Below, one piece after another: positions 23,308 to 30,264 of a stretch of DNA of 30,264 bases. How positions within the stretch are numbered: position 1 is the stretch's first letter; every line of letters starts with the position of its first letter. The stretch lies in assembly GCA_937951955.1 (NCBI GenBank), contig CALGAD010000159.1, forward strand, positions 1-30,264, written 5' to 3'. Below the pieces are notes generated by a model. The model had not been told where the DNA came from. It did no database searches and worked only from the letters and a program-made list of their open reading frames with translations. The DNA is from an uncultured Bacillaceae bacterium (GTDB lineage: Bacteria > Bacillota > Bacilli > Bacillales > Caldibacillaceae). Made by a program: the position numbers and the translations under genes.

Positions 23308-24231
23308 ATGGGGAATTCTAATACAGCATCGGAGTCGATGGAAAAAAATAATAAAGTGAAAACGTCGGTCATCCAAGACTTTTTAGCTTTAATAAAAATC
23401 GGTATTATCAATTCCAATATGATTACTGCATTTGCTGGCATGTGGCTGGCATTATTCTATAATGGATTATTATCGTACTTTTTCGTATATATCGACAAGA
23501 TTCTATTCGGTTTAGCTGGAACATTTTTTGTCATTGCCGGATCGGCGACGTTGAACAATTATCTCGATCGCGATATCGACTACATTATGTACAGGACAAA
23601 AAAACGACCGACGGTGACCGGTCGCTTTTCACTACCATTTATCTTAACGATTGGCATAAGTTTTACAATTGTTGGTATTGCCCTTTTATTCCGGGCTTCG
23701 TTAACTGCTGGGTTCATTGGAATTTTTGGCGCCTTTGCATACGTCTTTCTGTATACACTCTGGTCCAAAAGGCGCTTTACGTTAAATACCGTAATCGGAA
23801 GTTTTTCGGGAGCGGTCCCGCCATTAATTGGCTGGGCTGCCATTGACAGTGATTTACATTTAGTTGCCTGGATATTATTCTTAATCATGTTTATTTGGCA
23901 GCCACCGCATTTCCTGGCTCTCGCCATGCGGAAAGCCGATGATTACCGAAAAGCCGGGGTGCCGATGTTACCGGCGGTCTATGGAAATGCGATTACCAAA
24001 AGACAAATCATGATCTGGGTTTTGTGTTTATTGCCTTTACCGTTTTATTTATTTGAACTCGGGATTATCTTCATCATCATTGCCACAATGCTAACTTTAG
24101 GATGGCTCATTGTTGGGGTATACAATTACCGGAAACTCGATGATCAAAAATGGGCGTCGAAAATGTTTGTTTACTCATTGAATTATTTAACGATTTTATT
24201 CGTCTCGATGGTTATTTTTACATTAGTTTAA
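23308..24231 (+). CDS. ctaB: Heme O synthase (protoheme IX farnesyltransferase)
   Basis: 307-residue UbiA-family prenyltransferase with about nine membrane helices. It adds a farnesyl group to heme B to form heme O, the substrate of CtaA. The two aspartate-rich motifs are NNYLDRDIDYIMYRT (about residues 88-102) and the later RKADDYRKAGVPMLP; GAVPPLIGWAA and IWQPPHFLALAM are also typical. ATG at 23308 with AAGGGG eight bases upstream; GTG at 23299 lies in that site. First of the plus-strand cta cluster, separated from ctaC by 213 nt holding a mini-frame and a hairpin. Confidence 0.95.
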   Translation: MGNSNTASESMEKNNKVKTSVIQDFLALIKIGIINSNMITAFAGMWLALFYNGLLSYFFVYIDKILFGLAGTFFVIAGSATLNNYLDRDIDYIMYRTKKRPTVTGRFSLPFILTIGISFTIVGIALLFRASLTAGFIGIFGAFAYVFLYTLWSKRRFTLNTVIGSFSGAVPPLIGWAAIDSDLHLVAWILFLIMFIWQPPHFLALAMRKADDYRKAGVPMLPAVYGNAITKRQIMIWVLCLLPLPFYLFELGIIFIIIATMLTLGWLIVGVYNYRKLDDQKWASKMFVYSLNYLTILFVSMVIFTLV

Positions 24232-24300
24232 GAGATAGATATTTTTAAATAATAATAGCTTCATAACTTTAAAATCTTTCGATGAAGAAAGGTGTGATTT

Positions 24301-24358
24301 ATGCAAGGAGTTATTCTTTAATTATCACTATTTCCACATTGAAAACAGTGTGGAAATA
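24301..24358 (+). other. Six-codon frame and hairpin in the ctaC leader
   Basis: AAAGGTGTGATTT precedes ATGCAAGGAGTTATTCTTTAA (codons for MQGVIL, 24301-24321). Eight bases on, TTTCCACA (24331-24338) pairs with TGTGGAAA (24349-24356). There is no T-run, so it is not a simple terminator. A leader-peptide or stability role is only a suggestion. Confidence 0.3.
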
Positions 24359-24444
24359 CGCCTTTATAATTCAGAATATTCCAATTAAAATATTTTATCG
24401 AAATAATTTTACTTGTTACGAACCATAAAGGGGGATTAGGGTAC

Positions 24445-25509
24445 ATGAAAAAATGGCGTCTACTACTGGTTGGACTGATTGTACTGCTATTAGCCGGTTG
24501 CGGAGAACCCTATTTATCAACGATGCAACCCGCAGGGGAAGTAGCAAAAATACAATTCGATTTACTGCTCCTCAGTACAGCAATTATGGTTCTTGTTATT
24601 ACAACGGTTGTCCTTATATATGTTATAGTTTTAATCCGATTCCGCCGTACGAAAGAAAATGAAAATGTGATACCGAAACAGGTGGAAGGTAGTAATAAAT
24701 TAGAAGCAATCTGGACAATAATTCCAATTATTTTACTCATTATTTTAGCGATACCGACTTTGATCAGCACATTCTATCTCGGTGATAACAGAGGTATGCA
24801 TAAGGTAAATGCCCAGGGTGAACGGGAAGCAGTCGTTGTCAATGTAAGAGCCCATCAATATTGGTGGGAATTTGAATATCCTGATTATGGAATCATCACT
24901 TCCCAGGATCTCGTTGTGCCTACGGATGAAAGAGTCTATTTCAATTTGCTGGCTTCCGATGTCAAGCATTCATTCTGGGTTCCGGCAGCTGGTGGAAAAC
25001 TTGATGTGAACACGGATAACGAAAACACGTTCTGGTTAGTATTTGATTCGGATAAAGCTGAAGAAGTAAACAATATTTTCTATGGTAAATGTGCTGAGCT
25101 TTGTGGACCTTCCCATGCGCTGATGGATTTTAAAGTTGTTGCCTTGCCACGGGAAGAGTTTGATGCCTGGGTTGAAGCGATGCAAAATTACGAAGTGACC
25201 GAACCGGAATCAGCAGTTGCTAAAGAAGGTCAACAATTATTCGAAGCCAATAGTTGCATTGGCTGCCATGCCATCACTCCTGATGATCCGCGTCCGGTTG
25301 AAGCAAGAACAGCTCCGAACCTTGCGGACTTTGGTAATCGGACAACAGTGGCCGGTTTCATGGAATTTAACAAAGAAAATATTAAGAAATGGCTGCAAAA
25401 TCCAGGAGAATATAAGCCTGGAAACAAAATGTATGACCATGCCAATTTCACCGAAGAGGAACTCGATGCTTTAGCCGAATATTTGCTGACTTTGAAAGCT
25501 CAAGAATAA
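24445..25509 (+). CDS. ctaC: Cytochrome caa3 oxidase subunit II with fused cytochrome c
   Basis: 354 residues, lipoprotein. The signal MKKWRLLLVGLIVLLLAGC ends at lipidated C19. Two membrane helices (about 40-65 and 88-111) precede the CuA cupredoxin domain with ligands H175, C216, E218, C220, H224 and M227 (HSFW...CAELCGPSHALM). A C-terminal cytochrome c domain has CIGCH (C271, C274, H275) and probable distal ligand M329. It takes electrons directly from the quinol:cytochrome c branch, so no soluble cytochrome c is needed. ATG at 24445 follows AAAGGGGGATTAGGG. ctaD begins 22 nt after the stop. Confidence 0.96.
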   Translation: MKKWRLLLVGLIVLLLAGCGEPYLSTMQPAGEVAKIQFDLLLLSTAIMVLVITTVVLIYVIVLIRFRRTKENENVIPKQVEGSNKLEAIWTIIPIILLIILAIPTLISTFYLGDNRGMHKVNAQGEREAVVVNVRAHQYWWEFEYPDYGIITSQDLVVPTDERVYFNLLASDVKHSFWVPAAGGKLDVNTDNENTFWLVFDSDKAEEVNNIFYGKCAELCGPSHALMDFKVVALPREEFDAWVEAMQNYEVTEPESAVAKEGQQLFEANSCIGCHAITPDDPRPVEARTAPNLADFGNRTTVAGFMEFNKENIKKWLQNPGEYKPGNKMYDHANFTEEELDALAEYLLTLKAQE

Positions 25510-25531
25510 AGGGGAAAAGGGGGAGGTTTCA

Positions 25532-27427
25532 ATGATGAATACGCTGACCGCGAAAAAAGGGTTTTGGGGGACGCTGTGGGAATATTTAACAACAACGGAC
25601 CACAAGAAAATCGCCCATCTCTACTTTTTTGCCGGCGGCTTCTTCTTTGTCCTCGGTGGTATTGAGGCGCTGTTAATCCGCATTCAGCTCATGTTTCCGG
25701 AAAATGACTTTCTTGAAGCTGCCACATTTAATGAATTGTTCACGATGCACGGCACGACGATGATTTTCCTGGCAGCTACACCGCTATTATTTGCGTTCAT
25801 GAATGCGGTCATGCCGTTGCAGATTGGTGCTCGGGATGTAGCTTTTCCGTTTTTGAACTCTCTCGGTTTTTGGTTGTTCTTTTTCGGAGGGGTCTTTTTA
25901 AACCTCTCATTCGTGTTCGGTCAAGTTCCGGATGCAGGCTGGACATCGTACGCTTCCTTATCGATGGACTCCAGCGGTCACGGAATTGACTTTTACTTGA
26001 TCGGGTTACAGATTGCCGGTTTCGGAACGTTAATGTCCGGAATTAACTTCCTGGCAACGATTATCACCATGCGTGCTCCGGGCATGAGTTTTATGAGAAT
26101 GCCGATGTTTACATGGACAACATTTGTGGCATCTGGTTTGATTTTATTCGCATTCCCGCCTCTTACAATCAGTATCTTCTTATTAATGTTTGATCGTTTG
26201 TTCGGTTCACAATTCTTTAATGTTGCCATGGGCGGTAATACGATCATCTGGGAGCACTTATTCTGGATTTTCGGACATCCAGAAGTGTATATCCTTATTT
26301 TACCGGCTTTTGGATTATTCTCGGAAATTATTCCGACATTCTCTAGAAAGCGGTTATTCGGTTATTCATCAATGGTTTTCGCAACTTTCTTAATCGGATT
26401 TTTAGGATTTATGGTATGGGCGCACCATATGTTTACGGTTGGCATGGGGAGCGTAGCGAATGCGATTTTCGCTGTGGCAACGATGGCAATCGCCGTGCCG
26501 ACAGGTATCAAGATTTTCAACTGGTTGCTGACAATGTGGGGAGGCAGCATCAAAATTACCGTTCCGATGCTTTATGCTTTAGGGTTTATTCCGAGCTTTG
26601 TCATCGGTGGCGTTACGGGGATTATGCAGGCTGTTGCACCCCTGGATTACCAGTTGCATGATACGTACTTTATTGTCGCTCACTTCCACTATGTCATTAT
26701 TGGTGGAGTTGTCTTTGCGATTCTAGCTTCAACCCATTTTTACTGGCCGAAAATGTTTGGTCGGATGTTGAATGAAAAACTCGGTTACTTGACCTTTGCC
26801 TTCTTCTTCGTCGGCTTCCATATGACATTTTTCATCCAGCATTTCCTTGGACTCTGGGGTATGCCGCGTCGCGTGTTTACATTCTTGCCAGACCAGGGAT
26901 TAGATTTCGGTAATTTGATCAGTTCGATTGGTGCTATCTTAATGGGAGTTGGTGCGGTAATTCTCGTTGTGAATATCATCGTGACGACGATCAAAGGGGA
27001 AAAGGTCAATGTCAATGATCCGTGGGGCGACGGAAGAACGATGGACTGGGCGATCGCTTCACCGCCACCGGTTTATAACTTTAAGCAAATTCCGTTAGTC
27101 AGAGGCTATGACACATGGTGGCTGGAAAAAATGGAAGGAAATAAAGAGTTACCGCCTTCCGAACCTTTACAGGACATTCACATGCCGAATGGATCGATCA
27201 TACCAATCTTCATCTCGTTAGGATTGTTTATCGCCGGCTTTGGGGCGATGTATGTACCGTCCAATGTTGTCGGTGACGGCAGTCCATGGGGAACGGTCTT
27301 CTTAATTGTCGGTTTAGTGATCACCTTCGGATCGATGTTGTTGCGTTCCTTGAGAGATGATTTGGGCTACTACATTCCGAAAAAAGATCTAGTTGATGAT
27401 GTCGACCGGGGAGGAAAAGCTATATGA
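25532..27427 (+). CDS. ctaD: Cytochrome caa3 oxidase subunit I
   Basis: 631 residues, about fourteen membrane helices. Catalytic core carrying heme a, heme a3 and CuB; reduces oxygen to water and pumps protons. Visible landmarks: low-spin heme histidine in TMHGTTM, CuB ligand and crosslinked tyrosine in GHPEVY, the HH pair in WAHHMF, and both heme ligands in VAHFHYVI. The C-terminal part (after about 545) has the extra helices of the Bacillus type. Two in-frame ATGs (25532 and 25535) follow GGAGG (25522-25526); the first is kept because the family begins M-x-N-x-LT, but spacing slightly favours the second. Its stop overlaps the ctaE start (ATGA). Confidence 0.97.
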   Translation: MMNTLTAKKGFWGTLWEYLTTTDHKKIAHLYFFAGGFFFVLGGIEALLIRIQLMFPENDFLEAATFNELFTMHGTTMIFLAATPLLFAFMNAVMPLQIGARDVAFPFLNSLGFWLFFFGGVFLNLSFVFGQVPDAGWTSYASLSMDSSGHGIDFYLIGLQIAGFGTLMSGINFLATIITMRAPGMSFMRMPMFTWTTFVASGLILFAFPPLTISIFLLMFDRLFGSQFFNVAMGGNTIIWEHLFWIFGHPEVYILILPAFGLFSEIIPTFSRKRLFGYSSMVFATFLIGFLGFMVWAHHMFTVGMGSVANAIFAVATMAIAVPTGIKIFNWLLTMWGGSIKITVPMLYALGFIPSFVIGGVTGIMQAVAPLDYQLHDTYFIVAHFHYVIIGGVVFAILASTHFYWPKMFGRMLNEKLGYLTFAFFFVGFHMTFFIQHFLGLWGMPRRVFTFLPDQGLDFGNLISSIGAILMGVGAVILVVNIIVTTIKGEKVNVNDPWGDGRTMDWAIASPPPVYNFKQIPLVRGYDTWWLEKMEGNKELPPSEPLQDIHMPNGSIIPIFISLGLFIAGFGAMYVPSNVVGDGSPWGTVFLIVGLVITFGSMLLRSLRDDLGYYIPKKDLVDDVDRGGKAI

Positions 27428-28050
27428 ATCTAACAGGTAAGTTTACGCTCCAAAATTGGCCCGATCGTCCAGAGATTGCCACACAGGAAGGCAAAAACAA
27501 ATTGATCGGCTTATGGCTGTTTCTTGGGGGAGAGACTGTATTATTCGCCACTCTTTTTGCCACATATTTAGCTTTGAAAAACCGTGTGCCGGATAGCAGT
27601 CATCCGCTAACGCAAGATTTATACAGCCTCCCCCTCGTCTTTGCTATGACAGCCGTCTTATTAACGAGTTCTTTAACGAGTGTTTATGCAATCTATCATA
27701 TGAGAAACTATAATTTCAAAGCGATGCAAGCATGGTTTGCGATTACTGTCTTGCTCGGATTTACCTTTTTATGTTTAGAAATCTATGAGTTTTTCCACTA
27801 TGTAACGGACTTTGGCCATACCTTTCGCAGCAGTGCCTTTGGCTCGGCCTATTATTTCCTCGTCGGCACCCATGGTGCTCACGTAATTTTCGGTTTAGGC
27901 TGGATTACCGGGTTGCTGATCAGGAATGCGAAAAGGGGTCTGAACTTGTACAATGCTCCAAAATATTACTGCGCCAGTCTTTACTGGCACTTTATCGACG
28001 TTGTATGGGTATTCATCTTTTCCGTAGTTTACTTAATGGGGATGGTGTAA
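27424..28050 (+). CDS. ctaE: Cytochrome caa3 oxidase subunit III
   Basis: 208 residues, five membrane helices, COX3 family. Contains the WLFLGGETVLFATLF segment, VGTHGAHVIFGL and the C-terminal YCASLYWHFIDVVWVFIFSVVYL block. Stabilises subunit I and proton delivery. Starts at the ATG overlapping the ctaD stop (27424-27427), the usual sign of translational coupling. ctaF follows after three bases. Confidence 0.96.
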   Translation: MNLTGKFTLQNWPDRPEIATQEGKNKLIGLWLFLGGETVLFATLFATYLALKNRVPDSSHPLTQDLYSLPLVFAMTAVLLTSSLTSVYAIYHMRNYNFKAMQAWFAITVLLGFTFLCLEIYEFFHYVTDFGHTFRSSAFGSAYYFLVGTHGAHVIFGLGWITGLLIRNAKRGLNLYNAPKYYCASLYWHFIDVVWVFIFSVVYLMGMV

Positions 28051-28053
28051 GCA

Positions 28054-28368
28054 ATGGAAAAACAGATGGCAAAGGATATCCAGTACCGTTTAAAAAAGAA
28101 TCGTGAAGAGATGCGTATCCAGTTCATTTCCTTTGGGTTAATGGCCTTTTTAACGATTATCTCTTTCCTGGCAGTAGGACTGGGCTTTCCTGCTAGCTTC
28201 GTCATACCGTTTTTATTGCTATTAGCCATTATCCAGGTCCTTTTCCAATTTTACTATTTTATGCATGCGAAAGATGAAGGCCATGAATTTCCGATGTCGT
28301 TTATGTATGGTGGAATATTTACCGCTTTTCTAATGATTTTAGCTTTTTGCACGATTATCTGGTGGTAA
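28054..28368 (+). CDS. ctaF: Cytochrome caa3 oxidase subunit IV
   Basis: 104 residues, three membrane helices. The charged N terminus (RLKKNREEMRIQF) and the LLLAIIQVLFQFYYFMHAKDEGHEFP block are those of the COX4 family of bacterial oxidases. Small accessory subunit that helps form the CuB site in relatives. Weak GGTGTAAGC precedes the ATG, inside the end of ctaE, consistent with coupling. Followed by a stem-loop, so ctaCDEF ends here. Confidence 0.93.
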   Translation: MEKQMAKDIQYRLKKNREEMRIQFISFGLMAFLTIISFLAVGLGFPASFVIPFLLLLAIIQVLFQFYYFMHAKDEGHEFPMSFMYGGIFTAFLMILAFCTIIWW

Positions 28369-28377
28369 GAAATGGAG

Positions 28378-28408
28378 TCCCGGGCACAAGTTGTCCGGGA
28401 TTTATTCT
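28378..28408 (+). terminator. Stem-loop after ctaF
   Basis: TCCCGG (28378-28383) pairs with CCGGGA (28395-28400), then TTTATTCTTC. The T-run is interrupted, so termination may be partial. Confidence 0.65.
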
Positions 28409-28484
28409 TCTAACCTATTTTCTTGTTCATTCATAAACATGGCTTTCAAGAAAGTATTATTCTGTACTCTTAATTACTTAACTT

Positions 28485-28513
28485 TTGCTTCCAAGTTTTG
28501 TCATAGGTATAAT
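28485..28513 (+). promoter_or_regulatory. ctaG promoter
   Basis: TTGCTT (28485-28490), 17-bp spacer, TATAAT (28508-28513), 30 nt before the ctaG start. Confidence 0.65.
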
Positions 28514-28543
28514 TGAATCAGAATCATGGGTGGGTGTTGACAA

Positions 28544-29431
28544 ATGCTGGATCTTAAACAATTCGGTTTTTTGGCGCTGTGGAGTCCGTACTTTTTCTTA
28601 TTTATCTCTCTTTTTACGATTCTCTTTTTTTATATTGCAATCAAAAAGCGCCATTTATTTCCCGGAAAAGAGCCTATTACTGTGTGGGAAAGCATAGGCT
28701 TCATTTTCACGATGTTGCTCGTCTATATCGTTAAAGGTTCGCCGATCGATTTACTCGGCCATCTCATGTTTACTTTTCATATGGTGCAAATGGCGATTTT
28801 AAATCTAGTCATCCCGCCCTTGTTAATTCTTTTTGTCCCTGATTGGATGTGGCAACGGATCATCACCTTGCCATTTATCCGCCAGATTTTTCGCTTTTTT
28901 ACGAAGCCGATTGTTGCCCTCTTGTTTTTTAACGGGATGTTTAGTTTTTATCATGTGCCGCTAATTTTCGATTTTATGAAAACGGATATTATCTACCATT
29001 CTACCTATACACTGTTCTTATTTATCGCTGCCTTTTTCATGTGGTGGCCGCTCCTCAACAAAGTAGAGAAAAAACAGCTTAATGGTTTGCAGAAGGCTTT
29101 TTATTTAGTTGCTGATAGCGTGTTAATTACACCGGCTTGTGCATTGATTATTTTCAGCCCTCAAGCTTTTTACGAATCGTATACCAATGTTGAAGTTTGG
29201 TTGCAATCGTTAGCCTTATGTGTGCCGGTCCGCACTTTAGAAAATCTGAATCTACCAGGACCCGAAATCTTCAATCTGTTGCCAGCGCATGTCGATCAAC
29301 AAGCTGGCGGAGTGATTATGAAGGTTCTGCAAGAAATTATTTATGCTACCGTTTTATACCGATCTATCAAAGAGTGGTTCCGGCAGGAAAGGGAAAAAGA
29401 ATTAACTTCAACGTATGATCGCTGGAACTGA
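28544..29431 (+). CDS. ctaG: Cytochrome c oxidase assembly factor CtaG (caa3_CtaG family)
   Basis: 295-residue membrane protein with about seven hydrophobic helices. In B. subtilis CtaG is needed for an active caa3 oxidase, probably for building the copper site. Conserved elements seen: SPIDLLGHLMFTFHMVQMAIL with histidines in the third helix, the DSVLITPACALIIF segment, and the LPAHVDQQAGGVIMKVLQEI block near the C terminus. ATG at 28544 follows GGGTGGGTG by seven bases. Its own promoter at 28485-28513 suggests it can be expressed apart from ctaCDEF. Not the unrelated Cox11-type CtaG of proteobacteria. Confidence 0.93.
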   Translation: MLDLKQFGFLALWSPYFFLFISLFTILFFYIAIKKRHLFPGKEPITVWESIGFIFTMLLVYIVKGSPIDLLGHLMFTFHMVQMAILNLVIPPLLILFVPDWMWQRIITLPFIRQIFRFFTKPIVALLFFNGMFSFYHVPLIFDFMKTDIIYHSTYTLFLFIAAFFMWWPLLNKVEKKQLNGLQKAFYLVADSVLITPACALIIFSPQAFYESYTNVEVWLQSLALCVPVRTLENLNLPGPEIFNLLPAHVDQQAGGVIMKVLQEIIYATVLYRSIKEWFRQEREKELTSTYDRWN

Positions 29432-29452
29432 ACTTAGATTGGAGGAGATCAC

Positions 29453-29917
29453 GTGAATCAAGTTTCACTATTACCCACAATCAGTACGTTATGTATTGTC
29501 ATTAGCGCCATTCTTCTTGCGGTAGGCTGGTGGTATATCAAGAAGGGGAACATCGAAAAACATAAGCAAATGATGATTGCCGCGGCTGTTTTCGCTGTTC
29601 TCTTTTTTATCATTTATATCAGCCGGACGCTCTTTATTGGTAATACGGCTTTTGGTGGACCGGAGCATCTGAAAATTTATTATACGATCTTTCTCGTATT
29701 CCATATCGTTTTAGCGACGCTCGGGGCAGTTTTCGGCATCATGCAAATTTCATCAGGGTTGAAAAATCGTTTGCGTAAACATAGAAAATTTGGCCCAACA
29801 GCAAGCATCGTCTGGCTATTAACAGCTTTTACCGGAATTGCGGTCTATATTTTGCTATATGTTCTCTATCCCGGCGGACAAACGACGTCTTTATTTAAAG
29901 CAATCTTTAATTTTTAA
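29453..29917 (+). CDS. yozB: DUF420 membrane protein (YozB/CtaM family)
   Basis: 154 residues with four membrane helices (about 5-24, 40-58, 76-98 and 119-138). Conserved histidines in IEKHKQMM and VFHIVLATL, plus RKHRKFG before the last helix, are typical of DUF420. The Staphylococcus aureus member, CtaM, is required for a functional aa3-type oxidase, and being next to ctaG in an oxidase cluster supports an assembly role here. Start GTG 29453 after GGAGGAG (six bases). Only 21 nt after ctaG, so co-transcribed. Confidence 0.88.
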   Translation: MNQVSLLPTISTLCIVISAILLAVGWWYIKKGNIEKHKQMMIAAAVFAVLFFIIYISRTLFIGNTAFGGPEHLKIYYTIFLVFHIVLATLGAVFGIMQISSGLKNRLRKHRKFGPTASIVWLLTAFTGIAVYILLYVLYPGGQTTSLFKAIFNF

Positions 29918-29921
29918 AACG

Positions 29922-29966
29922 AAGCTACCCTAGGAACTTAAGGTTAAAGTTCTACAGGGTGGCTTT
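29922..29966 (+). terminator. Terminator closing ctaG-yozB
   Basis: AGCTACCCT and AGGGTGGCT pair (29923-29931 with 29955-29963), with inner GAACTT/AAGTTC, then TTTTT. Confidence 0.85.
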
Positions 29967-29969
29967 TTC

Positions 29970-30264
29970 TGAAGGAATGCTTTTGTTTGTAAGAAATAAC
30001 CCGTGTCTGGGATTGCAAAAATGGTTATAAGTTACCGATGTTTTTAAGGGGAACAAAAAACTTTTGTATGGAATCCTTCGGTCTACAAGTTGATTCATTC
30101 CAGCATTCATTTGGCCGTTGGTGGTGATTCAGTAGTTAGTATTACCCGAACAAGTCACGATTGCATATGTGTTTTTGATAGCTGTCAAAAATTATTTTTG
30201 TTCAAATGTAATTTTTTAACTGTCCCTGGACCGTGAATGAATTCTAGTGGATGGCTATTTTTAT
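29970..30264. other. No recognisable gene at the right edge
   Basis: AT-rich sequence with no frame having a start and ribosome-binding site. A plus-strand stretch without stops (about 30080-30235, ending VPGP-stop) has no start and no recognisable motif. It may be a regulatory region of the next gene. Confidence 0.5.

Noticed and set aside
30080..30235. Possible transposase fragment at the right edge
   Set aside because: Open stretch without start, motif or terminal inverted repeat; nothing supports a mobile element.

Overview
The window is low-GC Bacillaceae chromosome. Gene order follows the Bacillus subtilis pdhABCD / sr1 / yktB-suhB / ylaF-typA-ylaH-I-J-L-N / ftsW / pyc / ctaA / ctaBCDEFG segment with local losses and insertions. 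Nothing in the sequence fixes the species; the protein sequences look like those of a (possibly thermotolerant) Bacillus relative. Identifications rest on motifs and remembered family sequences, not on a search.

Layout. 1-860: a minus-strand toxin-antitoxin pair (AbrB-type antitoxin, Fic/Doc toxin) with an operator-like repeat array in its promoter. 860-1447: an AT-rich gap with a decayed coding remnant and a possible pdh promoter. 1448-6707: the pyruvate dehydrogenase operon pdhA-B-C-D. Its E2 carries two nearly identical lipoyl domains instead of the single one usual in Bacillus, and the second copy still has a ribosome-binding-site/TTG start in front of it. 6887-7237: an SR1-like dual-function RNA gene encoding the 41-residue peptide SR1P; the B. 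subtilis neighbour speA is absent and a C-terminal gene fragment lies there on the other strand. 7615-9840: a nitronate monooxygenase/FabK-like flavoprotein, a UPF0223 protein and a SuhB-type phosphatase. 9852-15342: the yla cluster (ylaF, typA, ylaH, ylaI, ylaJ, ylaL, ylaN), with a HIT-family gene where ylaK lies in B. subtilis and with ylaM absent. 15735-20415: ftsW and pyruvate carboxylase. 20656-21630: a manganese catalase with a near-perfect PerR box at its promoter. 21997-29917: heme A synthase (ctaA, divergent), heme O synthase (ctaB), the caa3 oxidase subunits ctaC-F, assembly factor ctaG and a DUF420 (YozB/CtaM) protein.

The region is dominated by pyruvate and respiratory metabolism. 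Pyruvate is oxidised to acetyl-CoA by PDH or carboxylated to oxaloacetate by Pyc. SR1P is known in B. subtilis to act on the glycolytic enzyme GapA. Electrons reach oxygen through the caa3 oxidase, whose heme A is made by CtaB and CtaA. The PerR-type catalase would handle peroxide from this metabolism. Most genes are closed by clear stem-loop/T-run terminators, several of which sit between convergent genes. The most unusual points are the duplicated lipoyl domain with a preserved internal start, the SR1P gene, the PerR-marked catalase and the repeat operator of the toxin-antitoxin pair. I found no CRISPR array, rRNA, tRNA or intact insertion sequence.
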